A stretch of 64,000 bases of DNA. Source: Chamaecrista fasciculata (lineage: Eukaryota > Streptophyta > Magnoliopsida > Fabales > Fabaceae). A program made the position numbers and the translations under genes. The notes under the pieces are model-generated. The model did no database searches and was not told the DNA's origin. It worked only from the letters and a program-made list of their open reading frames with translations. Below, one piece after another: positions 12,533 through 29,388 of the stretch. The stretch covers positions 13,606 through 77,605 of the forward strand of contig QANZ01011436.1 of assembly GCA_003254925.1 (NCBI GenBank), given 5' to 3'. Each line of letters starts with the position of its first letter. Position 1 is the first letter of the stretch.

Positions 12533-15500
12533 TCACAAAAGCTTAAGCATTTTCAAGCGCTCTTCATGTTCTGGATCCAATTTTGGTGGAGAATAGGATG
12601 AACCTTGGAGATCCTCCACTATGTATTCCTGTAAAACAGTATAACCATTTAAGGTGAAAGCTGAAAAAGAGACGCAATATATAGAGTTCAAACTACATAG
12701 CTAGGAAATATGACAAAATTGACAATAACTTATAATGGACATCAGGTTCACAAGCAATCTCAGATTACCTTGGTCAGCTCCCTCTTGGTGAGGATGTGAT
12801 AGTGTCTCTGCCAAATTCTTTGAATTGCCATTGTGGCTGCTAGGAAACTATAAGCTATACCCAGAATCGCAAAGATAACAACAAAAACAACCACAAGTGC
12901 AAAGCACGCCTCCATTGATGCAGGAAAGCAATCCAGGATGCCCCATCCATAGCAACAGTTCTGACAACCGGCCATTCTGGGGTCATTGGTATTGAGGGAG
13001 GAGCAATGAAGTATGAGACCAAAAAATCCAAGCAGCACAAAGAAGGCTAGTACTCCTGGTCAATGGAAATATTTGCAATAAACAATCAGACGTAGTGTTT
13101 GTTTACTTGTGTGTGAAACAGAGACAGATGAACATAATGGAAAAACTAAAGAATTCTACCACTTAGTAGCACCAAGAACTGAATAATTGATTCAATCCAA
13201 AACTGTGGTATACAAAGCTTAGCAACTGTTATAAAAAAAGGGCGGCCCAGTGCACGAGGCTCCCACTAGGTGGGGTCTGGGGAGGGTCAGCAACTGTTGT
13301 TAATGCAAAAAAAGGAAGAGTTTTTTTTACCCCCCACAAGAGCAACACCATTTAAAATATAAACTTGGACTGAAAATTTTGCTATTTCTTTGAGCTATAT
13401 AGAGGACAATAAGAACAAGATCAATATGAAAGAAAAATAAAACTAAAAGCCTCAAAAGCCAAGGAAAGAAAAAAAATCTTCTTTAAGCCTTGACATAAAA
13501 GCAAATGAATCCCACAACAGCCAAGATAGCTTACCAATACAATAATAAAATGGTATAGGATGCTTTGACAGTATCCGATCCCAACCATCATCGAAAGAGT
13601 TCCTGAAGGCCCCATCTTTGTCCATGAGATATGCAAAGCCACCCATTGCAGCAATCACCTATCAACCAAATACCTCAACATAAGAGATTTCCTTACAGTC
13701 AACATTTGAGGATCATGAACAAGTGTACTTTTGCTTTAGACAACACCCTGGTTACATTACATCAACTTGCCATGAGGTTTAGTTAAATTATACTCACTAC
13801 CTCTCTTATGCTTTAAATTACACTCAACTCCCCTCTAATTTGTCTTTTGTCAATAATATAACTTCTGTACATAATGAGACTGTTGTTTCATTTCTAGTAT
13901 TAAGAGAGTAAAGGCAACTAAAATAATATTAAATTCCAACATGATATTCTTCATAGGAAAATAAAGATAATTAAGTAATTTTATTGTTTTGAAAGATACA
14001 AATATTATGTAAGAAGTTAACTTTATCGACAACAAAATAAATAAGAATGAGGTTTTTATAACATCATATCAAATTTCCCAAGTATAATCTTTGAAATAAT
14101 AGGAGTTTCAAATATAATTTAACCAAACCTCAACGAACGATAGGATAATTTTCTTTATAAATACTTCAATTAAACTGAAACTGAATTCATAGGATTCAAA
14201 GAAAAAATGATTTCATTCTGTATTGACACTTCTGTTTAAGAGAGCGCATTTGGGCAATACTCACAGTTTGTACAGCCAAAAATACAAGAAAAACATCTCT
14301 TGCTACAAAAAGTCTGAACTTTATTTTACGCCAAGAGTTGTCCGCAAACGATTCGACTCGGAGATGAAATTGGGCTTTGCAAGTGGTACAGTGTGAGAAG
14401 GCAAACCCTTCCTGTAAAAAAAGGACAAAATTCACCAAATCATCCTTCAATCTCAGACAGTTATATATAGCATTTAATATTACACACCAAGATCATAATC
14501 AGTAATATTCACCTTTACTGAGCGCCAGTGATCAAGACATGACCGATGGACAAACTGTTGGGTTCCCTTGCACATGCACGGAGATATCAATTCATCATCT
14601 GTAGAAATTGCACAAAATGTTAGCCTGGGGGAAACAGAAACAATACACTCTAACGATAATTACATCCATACTCTTGTTCAATTACATCTTCATCATTCTT
14701 CTCAACAGTTGAACAGAGAATTAGCCCAACTGAAGGCTGTGGTTAGCCTGGCAATCTGGAACTTAATTAAGCTATTGAAGATGGAAATCATCTCATTTAT
14801 CCAATAAACCCAAGTTACTAGAGGAGTTACATTTTCCATTATCTACCTTCATTGATAGCTTCAGAGAATCAAATGGGCAGTACCAAAATGTAAGTTTTGT
14901 GATTCAGAATTCAAGAAAAATCAAATAATAAGGAATGAATCCAAGTCAAATTGAAAAATGTTTGATACGGTTGTACAATTAAGGCTACATTATGTTAGGA
15001 AGTGGGACCCCATTTCAAGCATCACCAAAAGAAAAACTAAAATTTGGTTTAAAATTATCATGTAAGATCAATGCAACTCCAATCTTGATGCAGTGACTAT
15101 CCGCTGGTTCATATTTTCAAAACATTACTTTCAAAGATAAATTATTCAAGTCAGGATGATTTCTGCCTTATTATTCATTTGACAAATAAAGTTTCAGATT
15201 TCGCATGTATACAGGGCTTCATATGTTTTCACATCACACCGAGCACTATAACCATTCCCACCCCTAACTTCTAAAATGTGTAAAGAACTCTTCCTATGAA
15301 TGAAATAACCACAGGGCACAAATTAACAAGTGCACTGAAGTCTAAAACTCAATCGATTTGATCATAAATCAAGAACATATAAAGAAACAAAATAAAACTT
15401 GCACAGGATATTTCACCTGGGTCGGAATCGCTTTCCAGGCAAATTCGACAACAAGGAAGTAAGCCAGCCTCGACATCCTCATCTTTAATCTCACTTGTGC

Positions 15501-15615
15501 TTCCCGGGGACTCCTCCTCCTTCTCCTCCTCCTCTTCCTCCTCCTGATTATCGAGTAAAGGGTCGGAATCACCAAGGTTTTGCGTAGCTGGCGGCTCTAG
15601 TTGCACTTCTTTCAT
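12533..15615 (-). CDS. RING-CH (MARCH-type) membrane E3 ubiquitin ligase
   Basis: Six exons on the minus strand: 15615-15417, 14598-14513, 14411-14265, 13658-13535, 13055-12769 and 12628-12533, giving 312 residues. The N-terminus is acidic (a run of about 12 Glu near 25-35). A C4HC3 RING-CH domain follows with ligands C56, C59, C74, C76, H84, C87, C103 and C106. The W between H84 and the last Cys pair is present. Three hydrophobic segments follow, at about 130-155, 185-210 and 240-270, then a short charged cytosolic tail. This order is that of plant MARCH-like ligases, which pass ubiquitin to membrane proteins; the substrate is unknown. The first in-frame ATG is at 15615. An in-frame stop lies upstream, and the unspliced frame before the ATG offers only non-ATG codons. 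Confidence 0.9.
13231..13288. repeat. 58-bp GC-rich insertion with 10-bp TSD
   Basis: A block that starts ATAAAAAAAGGGCGGCCCAG and ends GGGGAGGGTC sits in intron 4 of the RING-CH gene. It is flanked on both sides by AGCAACTGTT (13221-13230 and 13289-13298), an exact 10-bp direct repeat. The GGCGGCCCxGTGCACxAxGC core resembles a GC-rich string that I recall from introns and intergenic DNA of many angiosperms, often linked to retroposed sequence. Confidence 0.6.
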
Positions 15616-15960
15616 TGACGAATTCTTTATGATCAAGGGAGCTTCGTAAACCCTACCACAATCTTCCTGAACGCATCAGAGGCAGGATAATTCAGGCTTT
15701 AAAAACCCCGATTAAGAGAAATGCGCTTTTAGTTTCGTTTAATTTTGCAACGGAAATTCGATTTCACAATGATCGAACGGAAATATCAATGAATCGTTCG
15801 TGAAAACCCGTCAATCGGCGAAAATAAAGTAGAATAGTGAATGAATGAAATTGAGAAGAGGGGATTTTGGAGTTCGATTACCTGAAAAATTGCAGCCAAA
15901 TTCAGACAAGAGCAGGTGAACACGAAAGACTTTTGAGGATTACTGATAATAGAAAAACGA
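15616..15960 (-). promoter_or_regulatory. Probable 5' leader of the RING-CH gene with a UTR intron
   Basis: On the minus strand a good donor (CAG then GTAATC, at about 15893) can pair with an acceptor at TTCAG/GAAG (about 15665), leaving a short untranslated exon before the ATG at 15615. The exon at about 15893-15950 is inferred; transcript reads would settle it. Confidence 0.35.
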
Positions 15961-17464
15961 TGACTATCCTCTATTCGGCGCTTGGTTGTTGTACTCTCAT
16001 AAATTAGATATAACTGATTTCTTTATTTAATTTTACAGAAGTCTTAATTGGACATAGTAAATACCTAAATGGTTATTTGGCCAAAAATAAAATACCTAAA
16101 TGATTTTTATCAAGGTTTCACACAAATCGTAATGCTATTGAATCAGTAGAAAATCGAAATATATGCTTAAGAATCAATGGATTGAAATAATTAATGTGTA
16201 TATATATATTTCATGTAATAAAAAAAATATTAAAACTGTTTGTGTTTTTGAAGAATCATTTTTTTTATTGTGATTTTAATTCCTAATGACATTTAATACT
16301 TTTAAAATTAAGATTATTAGTAATTATGGGGTTAATATTTTAAAATATTTCTAAATTTTTCTTGACTTGAAAATGCTTAATTAAATGTTTTTGTAAAAAG
16401 AATTCATAAAATGATATTTCTTTAGGTTGAAATATAGAGAAAACAAATTTCCTCAACTTGGTTAGATTTTATCATTTTTTTTATCGATTTTTTTTTTCTA
16501 TTAATCATTCTTTCAATAAGACTTTTTTAGTTTTTCTAAATAGCACCAAGTACTAATTCTTAGACCGATTGGTTTAATTTAGTTTTGAGAAATATGATTT
16601 TTTCAATGTTTTATAAATAGAATTGGACAAAAAATAAGAAAAGAATGTTAGATCGTAACTTAATTTTAATAAATCAAATCGACGATCAAGCTAGATGATA
16701 TAATAAATAAATAAATATTATAAAACAAATAATATTGATATAACATACATTTATAAATTCATAAAATTATTGCAATTTAACAAATTTGACTTGGGTAAGT
16801 AGGAGTTTTCCTTGTCAAGTAAAATTGGACTTGTGTTGGAGAGAAAAAAAGAACAATTTTTTTAAAAAAAAAATTTGTCTACTTCAATCTAATTGATTTT
16901 TAATGATTTTCTTCAAAGAATAAAGAGCCAACTCAATTAGATTGTAATTTTTTATAAACTAATTTAGTCGTCTAATCAATTCAACCATTCGATTTGATCT
17001 GAATTTTAGGACAGTGATTATATTGTTAAATTGGTTAATTATAAAATGGTTGCAATTAATTTTTCTAAACAATTATATATTTAGTTTTTCAAAAAAAAAA
17101 TGATAGGAAATGTATAAAAATTTAAGCTTGGTCCATTATTGATTAGCATACATAGGAAAACTAGGTTGTTCTTGGTGTTTTATGGCTCTATAAATTGACG
17201 TTTGACTATGTTTTGGGTCTTTGCTTGGTTTATTACTACTTACTAGGCGGGATAGGAAAATTTGGGTACTTACTTGCCTTCTTAATGGGGTCAAAATAAG
17301 AACTTGACCTTTGACTAATATTTTATTGACTTTTTAATTTAAAATGTTTTTCTGATGAAAGAACATACGTTTTTGGTGAGAAAACCAAAGTTTACCTTGA
17401 AAGAAACTCAAAAACCTTAAAACTAATTGAGTGAGCCTTTTATATTCGAGGAAATGTTCTTTTA
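15961..17464. other. AT-rich intergenic DNA
   Basis: Long A and T runs throughout, with no coding frame or repeat boundary that I can support. Confidence 0.5.
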
Positions 17465-17880
17465 TTTTTGAAAGGCCAAAGTCATATTTTGGTCCCTTTG
17501 TTATGCTCATTGTTCCAAATAGGTCCCTCAATTATTTTTCGTTCCATATTGGTCCCTCAGTTATTTAAAACTTGTCAAAGTTGGTCATTCTAACGTTTTT
17601 CATCCATTTTTCTGTTAAAAAAGAGGAAAAATAAGCTTCCATCCCCCAAAAGTTTTATTTTCTTATATTGAAGTCCTTTCATTTTTATAATAGGATCAAA
17701 ATGTAAAAAAGAAAAATAAATTAAGACTTTAAGTGAATTTGCCCAAAAGTACAAAAGTTTTCTCTCTCTCACTCCCCCTCTCTCTTCACCCACGATTTCT
17801 TCTCCACCACCATTTGCCCTCCTCCGCCGTCGTTCCCTTCCATCAGCACCACCTCCTCCCCTCCGCCGCCATTCCTCGAA

Positions 17881-18350
17881 CTCGTCGCCAGCAAGTTGTA
17901 CCCTCAACAACCCAACGCCCCTCAACAACCCAAATCCAAACCTTCGGTTTACCAGAAACCCGTACTCCCAGTCTCCCTTCTCGTCGAGAAGCGTCGTTGA
18001 CGGTGTTGCCGAAGATCCTATTGCATCTTCTGCACCTTCATTCTCGTCCTCATCGTCGTCGTCGTGGTCACCGCCGCTTTTATCTACTTAGTCTACGAAC
18101 CGCTTCTCCCAGTCTTCCACCTCCAATCGTTTCGAGTCCCGAAGCTGAACGTCACCGTGAAGCCCGACGGCGACTACCTAGACGCTAGTACTGTGACTAG
18201 GGTTGAAATCAAGAATCCGAATAGCACAATGGCGTGGTATTTTGGGGGGACGAGTTTTGCGATTTCGACGGATGGTGGTGGGGATTTGAATCTAGGGTTT
18301 ACGACGATTCCAGGATTGACAATTAAGGCGAAGGAGGTGACGATTTTGAA
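17881..18350 (+). pseudogene. Captured LEA_2 / NDR1-HIN1-like gene fragment
   Basis: In frame 1 (codons starting at 17881) the product has a Pro/Gln-rich N-terminus, a basic cysteine-rich stretch (R-C-C-R-R-S-Y-C), a hydrophobic helix (I-L-V-L-I-V-V-V-V-V), and then the start of an LEA_2 domain. That domain includes the segment V-E-I-K-N-P-N-S and a Y-F-G-G-T block. This is the layout of NHL proteins, membrane-anchored LEA_2 proteins linked to defence and stress. The frame is broken by TGA at 17998-18000 inside the basic cluster, one transition away from CGA (Arg). The C-terminal part of the domain is absent because the frame runs into the transposon arm. A downstream start is possible but would lack the anchor's basic flank. 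Confidence 0.7.
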
Positions 18351-18437
18351 GGCGGAGACGAGCTCGAGGAACGGCGGTGGAGGAACGATATTCGGCGACG
18401 ACGGAGGGGAGGAGGTGGTGGAGAAGAAATCATGGGT

Positions 18438-18441
<4 letters not shown>

Positions 18442-18503
<62 letters not shown>

Positions 18504-18504
18504 N
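18442..18504. repeat. (GA)n microsatellite ending at an assembly gap
   Basis: About 30 GA units are followed by a single N at 18504 and then directly by the right TIR. The matching left arm has a short CT run followed by about 200 bp before its TIR core, so sequence has probably been lost at this N. Confidence 0.85.
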
Positions 18505-18604
18505 ATAACTGAGGGACCAATATGGAACGAAAAATAACTGAGGGACCTGTTTGGAACAATGGGCATAACAGAGGGACCAAAATAGGACTTTGGCCTTTTT
18601 GAGA

Positions 18605-19241
18605 ATGTGGAATTTAGAATTTAAAATTATTTTATTTAATATAAAATTAAAAGAATGTTTTGGAAACAATATTATTTAAAATGCGATATTTCCACAATTT
18701 TAAATTCACATCCTCGTTTAGGGATAACTTGCATTTTCGGAACCAAGATATGTTTTTCTTGTATAACAAATTTGATGATCACCATTCACCAGGATACCCT
18801 ACAAGTGATAACCCTTTTAAATTCAAAATATTTAATCCTCAACAAACTTGGAGGTCTACGTCAAAAAAGGAATTAAAAAATTATTTAAAAAGAAAAAGAA
18901 GAAAGAAAGAAAGAGTATTCAATTTTAAATCAAAATGGTATGACAGCCACCAATATCTTTTGACAACTTGCGATTTAACTGAAATTACTAAAAGTCTAAA
19001 ACACAAACTGAAAATTACTCGTAAGATTGAAAGTTCGATTTCTAGATTGAGTCAACTAATTATTAAAAATTGAAAGGAATAAACTGCAGCTCTATAATTT
19101 GAAACACTACTTCCTTAATAAAATAAGCACACGATGAAAGCCAATATGACAGTTAATCAACCTGAGCACAAGCCTAAGGTCTGTTTTTTGGTCCTTCTTG
19201 CCAGGACATATGCATAAAGGACAGGTAAAAAAAAATAGACT
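18605..19241. other. Intergenic DNA with an unidentified lysine-rich open frame
   Basis: An open frame with ATG at 18681 and stop near 19073 (about 130 codons) is rich in Lys, Phe and Ser and has a basic stretch of the type K-R-K-R-R-K-K. I do not recognise it. It abuts the transposon at 17474-18595 and lies just past the RPT6 stop codon, so the last part is probably RPT6 3' UTR. I do not call it a gene. Confidence 0.3.
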
Positions 19242-25072
<5,831 letters not shown>

Positions 25073-25450
25073 TGTAGATCCTTCAGTTGCAGGTGCTCTG
25101 TGCGAATTGGGATCGCCGGATTTGAAAATGCTTCAGGTGAAGATCGCCGATGTCGGTCGCTGACTCGCTGCTTTGGTTTAAAGAATCAGAATGGCTTGAG
25201 GAAGAAGATATTAGAACAGGGAAACTCTTGAGCTTGCCTTCCTTCAGAAAATAAAAATAAAATAATAATAACGAGATCAAATCTCAATTTGGTCCTTCAT
25301 CTATAATGTGAATTTCCTTTTAGTTCTAAAAAGAATTTCTTGTTCCGTTTTAATGTTTAAACTTTTTTATTTATTCCATAGTTAGTCTTAAATTAATTTT
25401 GCCATGCTTATAGCCTTATACCATCAAATATGACTTAACATTTTATTAAT
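25073..25450. promoter_or_regulatory. RPT6 upstream region
   Basis: Sequence directly upstream of the minus-strand RPT6 start. The first 150 bp are GC-richer and probably leader. I could not identify a TATA box or a proteasome-type (PRCE-like) element with confidence. Confidence 0.35.
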
Positions 25451-25660
25451 AGAGTAAACTAACAATTTGATCTTCAAAAAATTATCAAGCTGACAACTCA
25501 GTCCCTGAAAGATTAAAATAATATATACTATTTATCTATAAAAAGACTAAAATCAGTATACCGTTTTAATCTTGCGTGAATTAAATTGGGCATTTTAATC
25601 TTTCAAGAACTAAATTGTCAGTTTAATAATTTTTCAGGGACCAAACTGTTAGTTTACTCT
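25451..25660. mobile_element. Foldback MITE with AGAGTAAAC ends
   Basis: Two inverted arms of about 80 bp begin AGAGTAAACTAACAATTTG on the left and AGAGTAAACTAACAGTTTGG on the right (minus strand). They contain GGGACTGAGTTGTCAG-like and TTTTAATCTTTCA blocks. The outer ends resemble GAGTAAACTC of the large element at 53010-55900. No exact duplication flanks it. Confidence 0.65.
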
Positions 25661-26054
25661 ATTTTAGTATTTCTCTCTCTTAATCTCTTTTTTTTTTTTT
25701 TNNNNNNNNNNNNNNNTAATCTCTTTTTTTTTTTTTTCTTCTCTCTTTCATTATCTTCTCTTCCTCTATCTTTGGATCTATACTTTGATGATTTTGGAGA
25801 CAACTCGCGCAATTTCTTTAGTTTTACATTGGCCTTTGAATGTTATGTGCCTCCTTCAATTTTCTCATATGATTAATATAGGCTGCCTTTTGAGCTTACA
25901 AATTGTCCATAAGTATTAAGGACTACAAGAAGTTATGACCAATCGGAGTGTAAACATCATCTTCTCTATTGTCAGCAATCGACTAGTGAGTGACTACACT
26001 ATCTATAGATCCTTCTTAGAACATTCATCCATGATTTTCGTCCAAAGATCTTCC
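25661..26054. other. Intergenic DNA with poly-T and an assembly gap
   Basis: A T-run is broken by 15 N at 25702-25716, with the same TAATCTCTTTTTTT sequence on both sides, so the gap sits in a duplicated T tract. Nothing else is recognisable. Confidence 0.5.
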
Positions 26055-26369
26055 GGCCTGTTTGGGAACTCCAAATCCTAATATCATCTTATTCAATCAT
26101 CATCTCATCTTAAGATTGGATGAATAGTAATAGTTATGTGTTTTTTAACCTCCATCTCATCTCATCTCATCCACATCGTCATCTCATTCACAACATCATA
26201 TTCTTTTCTCTTACAATTATCAATTTATCTCTACTTATACACCTATAATTACTTATATTTTAATACAAATATTAAAAAAAAATGAGACAAAATAATAATT
26301 TTGCACACCCTCATTTATTACACTTATAATTTTTTCTCTCTATCTATCATTTCTCATCATTTTTTTTCT

Positions 26370-26515
26370 CTTTTTCATTCACACACTCCACTCTCTCTCT
26401 CACACACACACACTTTCTCTCTCTCTCTCTCAGACACACATGTACACATCTCTCTCTCTCTTTCTCTCCCTCTTTCACACACCCACACACACACTCTTAT
26501 ATATATATATATACA
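26370..26515. repeat. CT/CA/TA compound microsatellite
   Basis: Alternating (CT)n and (CA)n tracts end in (TA)n directly before the CTAG of the Helitron-like end. Confidence 0.85.
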
Positions 26516-26702
26516 CTAGGGGGCGTGCCCTAACGGACACGCAAATATGTATATAAAATAAATAAGGGACTAAATTGTTAACTTAGTAAAGAAAGAGAGA
26601 CAAAATAGTAAATTTTCTCTTATTTTTAATTTCATAGACTTTAGTTTTAAAGATGGACGACCAGAAAGGGGTGGAGCCATATAATAAAAGATATATTGTA
26701 AT
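26516..26702 (-). mobile_element. Helitron-like 3' end, copy 1
   Basis: On the minus strand the block ends with a hairpin (GCGTGTCC / GGGCACGC, loop GTTA), then five bases, then CTAG, with host T next. That is the usual 3' architecture of Helitrons (hairpin, CTRR, insertion between A and T). About 145 bp (26556-26702) are shared almost without change with 61962-62106. The 5' end is not visible and no Rep/helicase is encoded. Confidence 0.55.
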
Positions 26703-26988
26703 TTATATTAATTTAATTAAATAAAAAATTTGCAATATTATTATTTTTTTAGTTAAAATATTTATTTTGAGTAAAATATACAATTGAACCCCTAAAATAT
26801 TTTTTAAGTTACAATCTTCTTCCATTCTCTTTAATGCAGTTTTAAAAAAAAAAAAAGAAAAAAATTAACTATTTTCACTTTTATAGGTATTTTAGTCCTC
26901 AAACTATAAGCTCAGTTTCCTTGACTCTTAAAATTATTTTTTGTTTAGTTTTTTTCTCAAACTATGCAATTAATTTCTCAATATATAG

Positions 26989-27332
26989 GGTTAAAATGTC
27001 AATTTGGTCCTAAATGTATGCCCTAATGTTCATTTTGGTCCATTATGTTTCAAAATATTCAAATTGCTCCTAAATGTTTGCAAAATATTTCATTTTGGTC
27101 CCAAGTATTGAATATGGCTTGTTTCAAGTTCAAACATGCTGAGTTTAGAGCTACGTATTGTTCCTGAAGAGTACCTCCATATATTCTAGTTGAAACATTT
27201 TACCAATATTTATGACCAAAATGAATAATTTTGATTTTTGCCAACATTTAGGACCAATTTGAACTTTTTGAAACATAATGGACCAAAATGAATATTAGGG
27301 CATACATTTAGGACCAAAATGAACCTTTGACC
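26989..27332. mobile_element. Foldback element with TTTGGTCC arms
   Basis: The left arm (26989 to about 27115) and right arm (about 27205-27332) are inverted copies of about 125 bp. They share TTTGGTCCTAAATGTATGCCC, which is 21 bases, and following blocks such as TTTTGGTCCATTATGTTTC. The centre is about 90 bp. A lone arm of the same family lies at 29930-30047. Confidence 0.7.
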
Positions 27333-27994
27333 AAACATTTTTGTGTTGTTTTGTTATTTACATTCTGGTCCTCAAACTATTCTTTGTTATTTTTTGTCAT
27401 TGAATTTCATAAATAAACTCGATTATTGATGACTAGGATTTTCTACAGGCCCTGAGTTATCATTTACTCATGTTAGGGATTGATTAATTGCACCGGTACA
27501 AATTTATAAACCAAATTGTAATCTTAAAATAATTTTAGTATTATTTTTATTTTGGTCTATCATTTCATCCAATGAGATTGACCCTAAGTCATTCATCCAA
27601 AAATATTTCATCCTCACGCTTTTCAATATCATCTCATCTCAATATTATTCCACTCAAAACACAACCAAACACATATCATCTTATCTCATTATCTCCATCT
27701 CATTTCATTATTTCTTACCATTTATACCCCTGTACAAATTAAAAAAAATTCATAAACCTATTTCAACCAACCACAATTTTACATACCTTTTTATATAATT
27801 TCACACCATATTTAACATCATTTTCTCTAAAATCACCCAAACACTAATACATCATCTCATCTCATCCCATTATAACATTATCTCATCTCAATCACTTAAT
27901 TGAGCTTGGATTGAAATGCAATTGTTCCCAAACAGGTCCGAAGTTGGCATAAAGATAGGTCCCCATACTCAAATTATGATGTGACCTTTTCAAG

Positions 27995-28763
27995 AAGGGG
28001 TGTTCGGGGTAGATTGGATTAAATTTAGGAAGAACTTTTTTAAGGGTGGGTTGGTTTGGGTTTAGTTTTGAGAAAAAAAAAAAAATATTGCAGTCTATAC
28101 CAAACCAAACAACGGCGAATTGGTAGGCTAACCCATTTTGATTTGCAAATATTTTTTTAAGAAAAAAAATATACTTGACTATACAATTTTTTTTAATCTT
28201 TCAATTTTTTTATTGAATTTTGATGAAAAAGATTTCTTATTATTATAAGTCAATAATAATATAATATGATTGAAAGTCATATATACTCATCTAAATAAAG
28301 TGAAGTTAGTAATAGAGGAAGATAGAAATACTCACGGCCCAAAAAAGATTTAGCAAGTAAAATTGTAAAAATTCTAATTCTACTATTCTCGATAAAATGT
28401 AAAATTGATAAAACTTAAATTGATTAATTGAATGATTGACAAAAAAAAAATTAATTGAAGATGAAATCACTTTACATAATGTTAAAGCTGAGGGGGAATG
28501 ATAACTCAAAAGTCATTTGTATTATACTAATTATTATTTATTTATGTATATATTAAAATAAAAAAATAAAAATATATAAATAGTGGGATGGCAAGTTAGG
28601 TTGGGTTGAGCGAGCTTAGAATTCTAAAATCTGTAACTCAACCCAAATCACTGTGGGCTAAGAATTTTCAAACCAAACAAACCCGTCAGCCCAAACCAAA
28701 CCAACCCAAACCTGTAAGTTGGGTTGGTTTTGACGGGTTAGCTCGAACTGCTGAACACCCCTA
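27995..28763. mobile_element. Non-autonomous hAT-like element
   Basis: The ends are AAGGGGTGTTC and, on the minus strand, TAGGGGTGTTC. They are flanked by TTTTCAAG (27987-27994) and TTTTTAAG (28764-28771), an 8-bp duplication with one mismatch. Subterminal GGGTTGGTTTGGGTT-type repeats occur in both orientations. Short TIRs plus an 8-bp duplication fit the hAT superfamily. There is no transposase. Confidence 0.65.
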
Positions 28764-28819
28764 TTTTTAAGGGTGTTTGTCTCTTGAGCAACTCTCCCTC
28801 AATGGACACATCTAAAATC

Positions 28820-28967
28820 TCTTTGGGTCCGTTTGGTTGGAGGGAAAAGGGAGGTATGTAAAGTAAAGGCACAGATTCCAACACTTTCAGGTGTTTGATA
28901 TGGCAATTTGAGCTATGTAAAGTGGATTACAATGTAAAGGCATTTACATTACATAGGCCATTTTTAT
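28820..28967. repeat. Partial copy related to the 28971 element
   Basis: The start, GGGTCCGTTTGGTTGGAGG, and the GGTATGTAAAG that follows resemble the left end of the neighbouring element at 28971. It lacks a matching right end. A segment at 29490-29590 is an inverted copy of 29103-29165, so two related elements appear to be nested or broken here. Confidence 0.4.
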
Positions 28968-28970
28968 TTA

Positions 28971-29388
28971 GGCTCCGTTTGGTAAGGTTGGAGGTATGTA
29001 AAGGAAAGGGTTTTACAAGGGAAAAATTGTGAGGGAAAGGAAAAGTAGTTGAGGGAATGTAAAGTAGGTAAAAATTGAAAGTGTTTGGTATAAAATGGTA
29101 GGGGAGGGAAAGTAAAATAGATATAGAAAAAAATGACAAAAATGCCCTTCCCACAACCACCACTAGACCGCCGCCTACCACCGCCGTCAACGGTGGTCGT
29201 CGCCGCCGTTCACGGTGGTCCACGGTGGTCGGAGACGCCGTGCACGGTGGTCCACGGTGGTCGGAGACGCCGTGCACGGTGGCCTACGGTGGTCGTCGCC
29301 GCCNAATTACCATACCAAACACATGAAAATCTTGGACTTTGTGCCCTTTTACAATGTAAAAGTGTTTGGTGGTGTACCAAACGGAGCC
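28971..29388. mobile_element. PIF/Harbinger-like element with TTA duplication
   Basis: The ends are GGCTCCGTTTGGTA and TACCAAACGGAGCC, exact inverted copies of 14 bp. TTA lies directly outside each (28968-28970 and 29389-29391), the usual Harbinger/Tourist target duplication. The interior is partly GC-rich and holds a tandem repeat and one N (29304). No transposase is present in the assembled sequence. Confidence 0.8.
29195..29303. repeat. GC-rich tandem repeat
   Basis: The phrases CACGGTGGTC and GGAGACGCCGTG recur several times with a unit of about 40 bp, then break at the N at 29304. Unit number in the genome may be higher than assembled. The long open frames here on both strands are products of the repeat and not genes. 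Confidence 0.8.

Larger units (their letters stand above)
17474..18595. mobile_element. Pack-MULE-like transposon carrying a captured gene fragment
   Basis: The ends are inverted copies starting GGCCAAAGTC, with at least 90 bp of close match (several GGTCCCT blocks). The inner arms also match: 17761-17895 pairs in inverted orientation with about 18350-18503 (shared TTCACCCA-GATTTCTTCTCCACCACC and, deeper, TTCCTCGA-CTCGTC). The left arm is therefore about 420 bp. The right arm is interrupted at one N (18504) after a GA run, so up to about 200 bp may be missing from the assembly. The flanks are TTTTTGAAA (17465-17473) and TTTTTGAGA (18596-18604), a 9-bp duplication with one mismatch, as for Mutator-like elements. 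No transposase is present. Confidence 0.75.
26055..27950. mobile_element. Candidate 1.9-kb TIR element with CATCTCATCT subterminal repeats
   Basis: The left end reads GGCCTGTTTGGGAAC and the right end (27936-27950 region, minus strand) reads GGACCTGTTTGGGAAC. Both subterminal zones are dense in CATCTCATCT-type motifs (26080-26200; 27600-27900). Two other elements (26516-26702 and 26989-27332) lie inside, so it has been used as an insertion site. No target-site duplication could be fixed. Confidence 0.4.

Noticed and set aside
18174-18566. Minus-strand frame with a long Ser-Leu run.
   Set aside because: It is the (CT)n microsatellite translated across an N.
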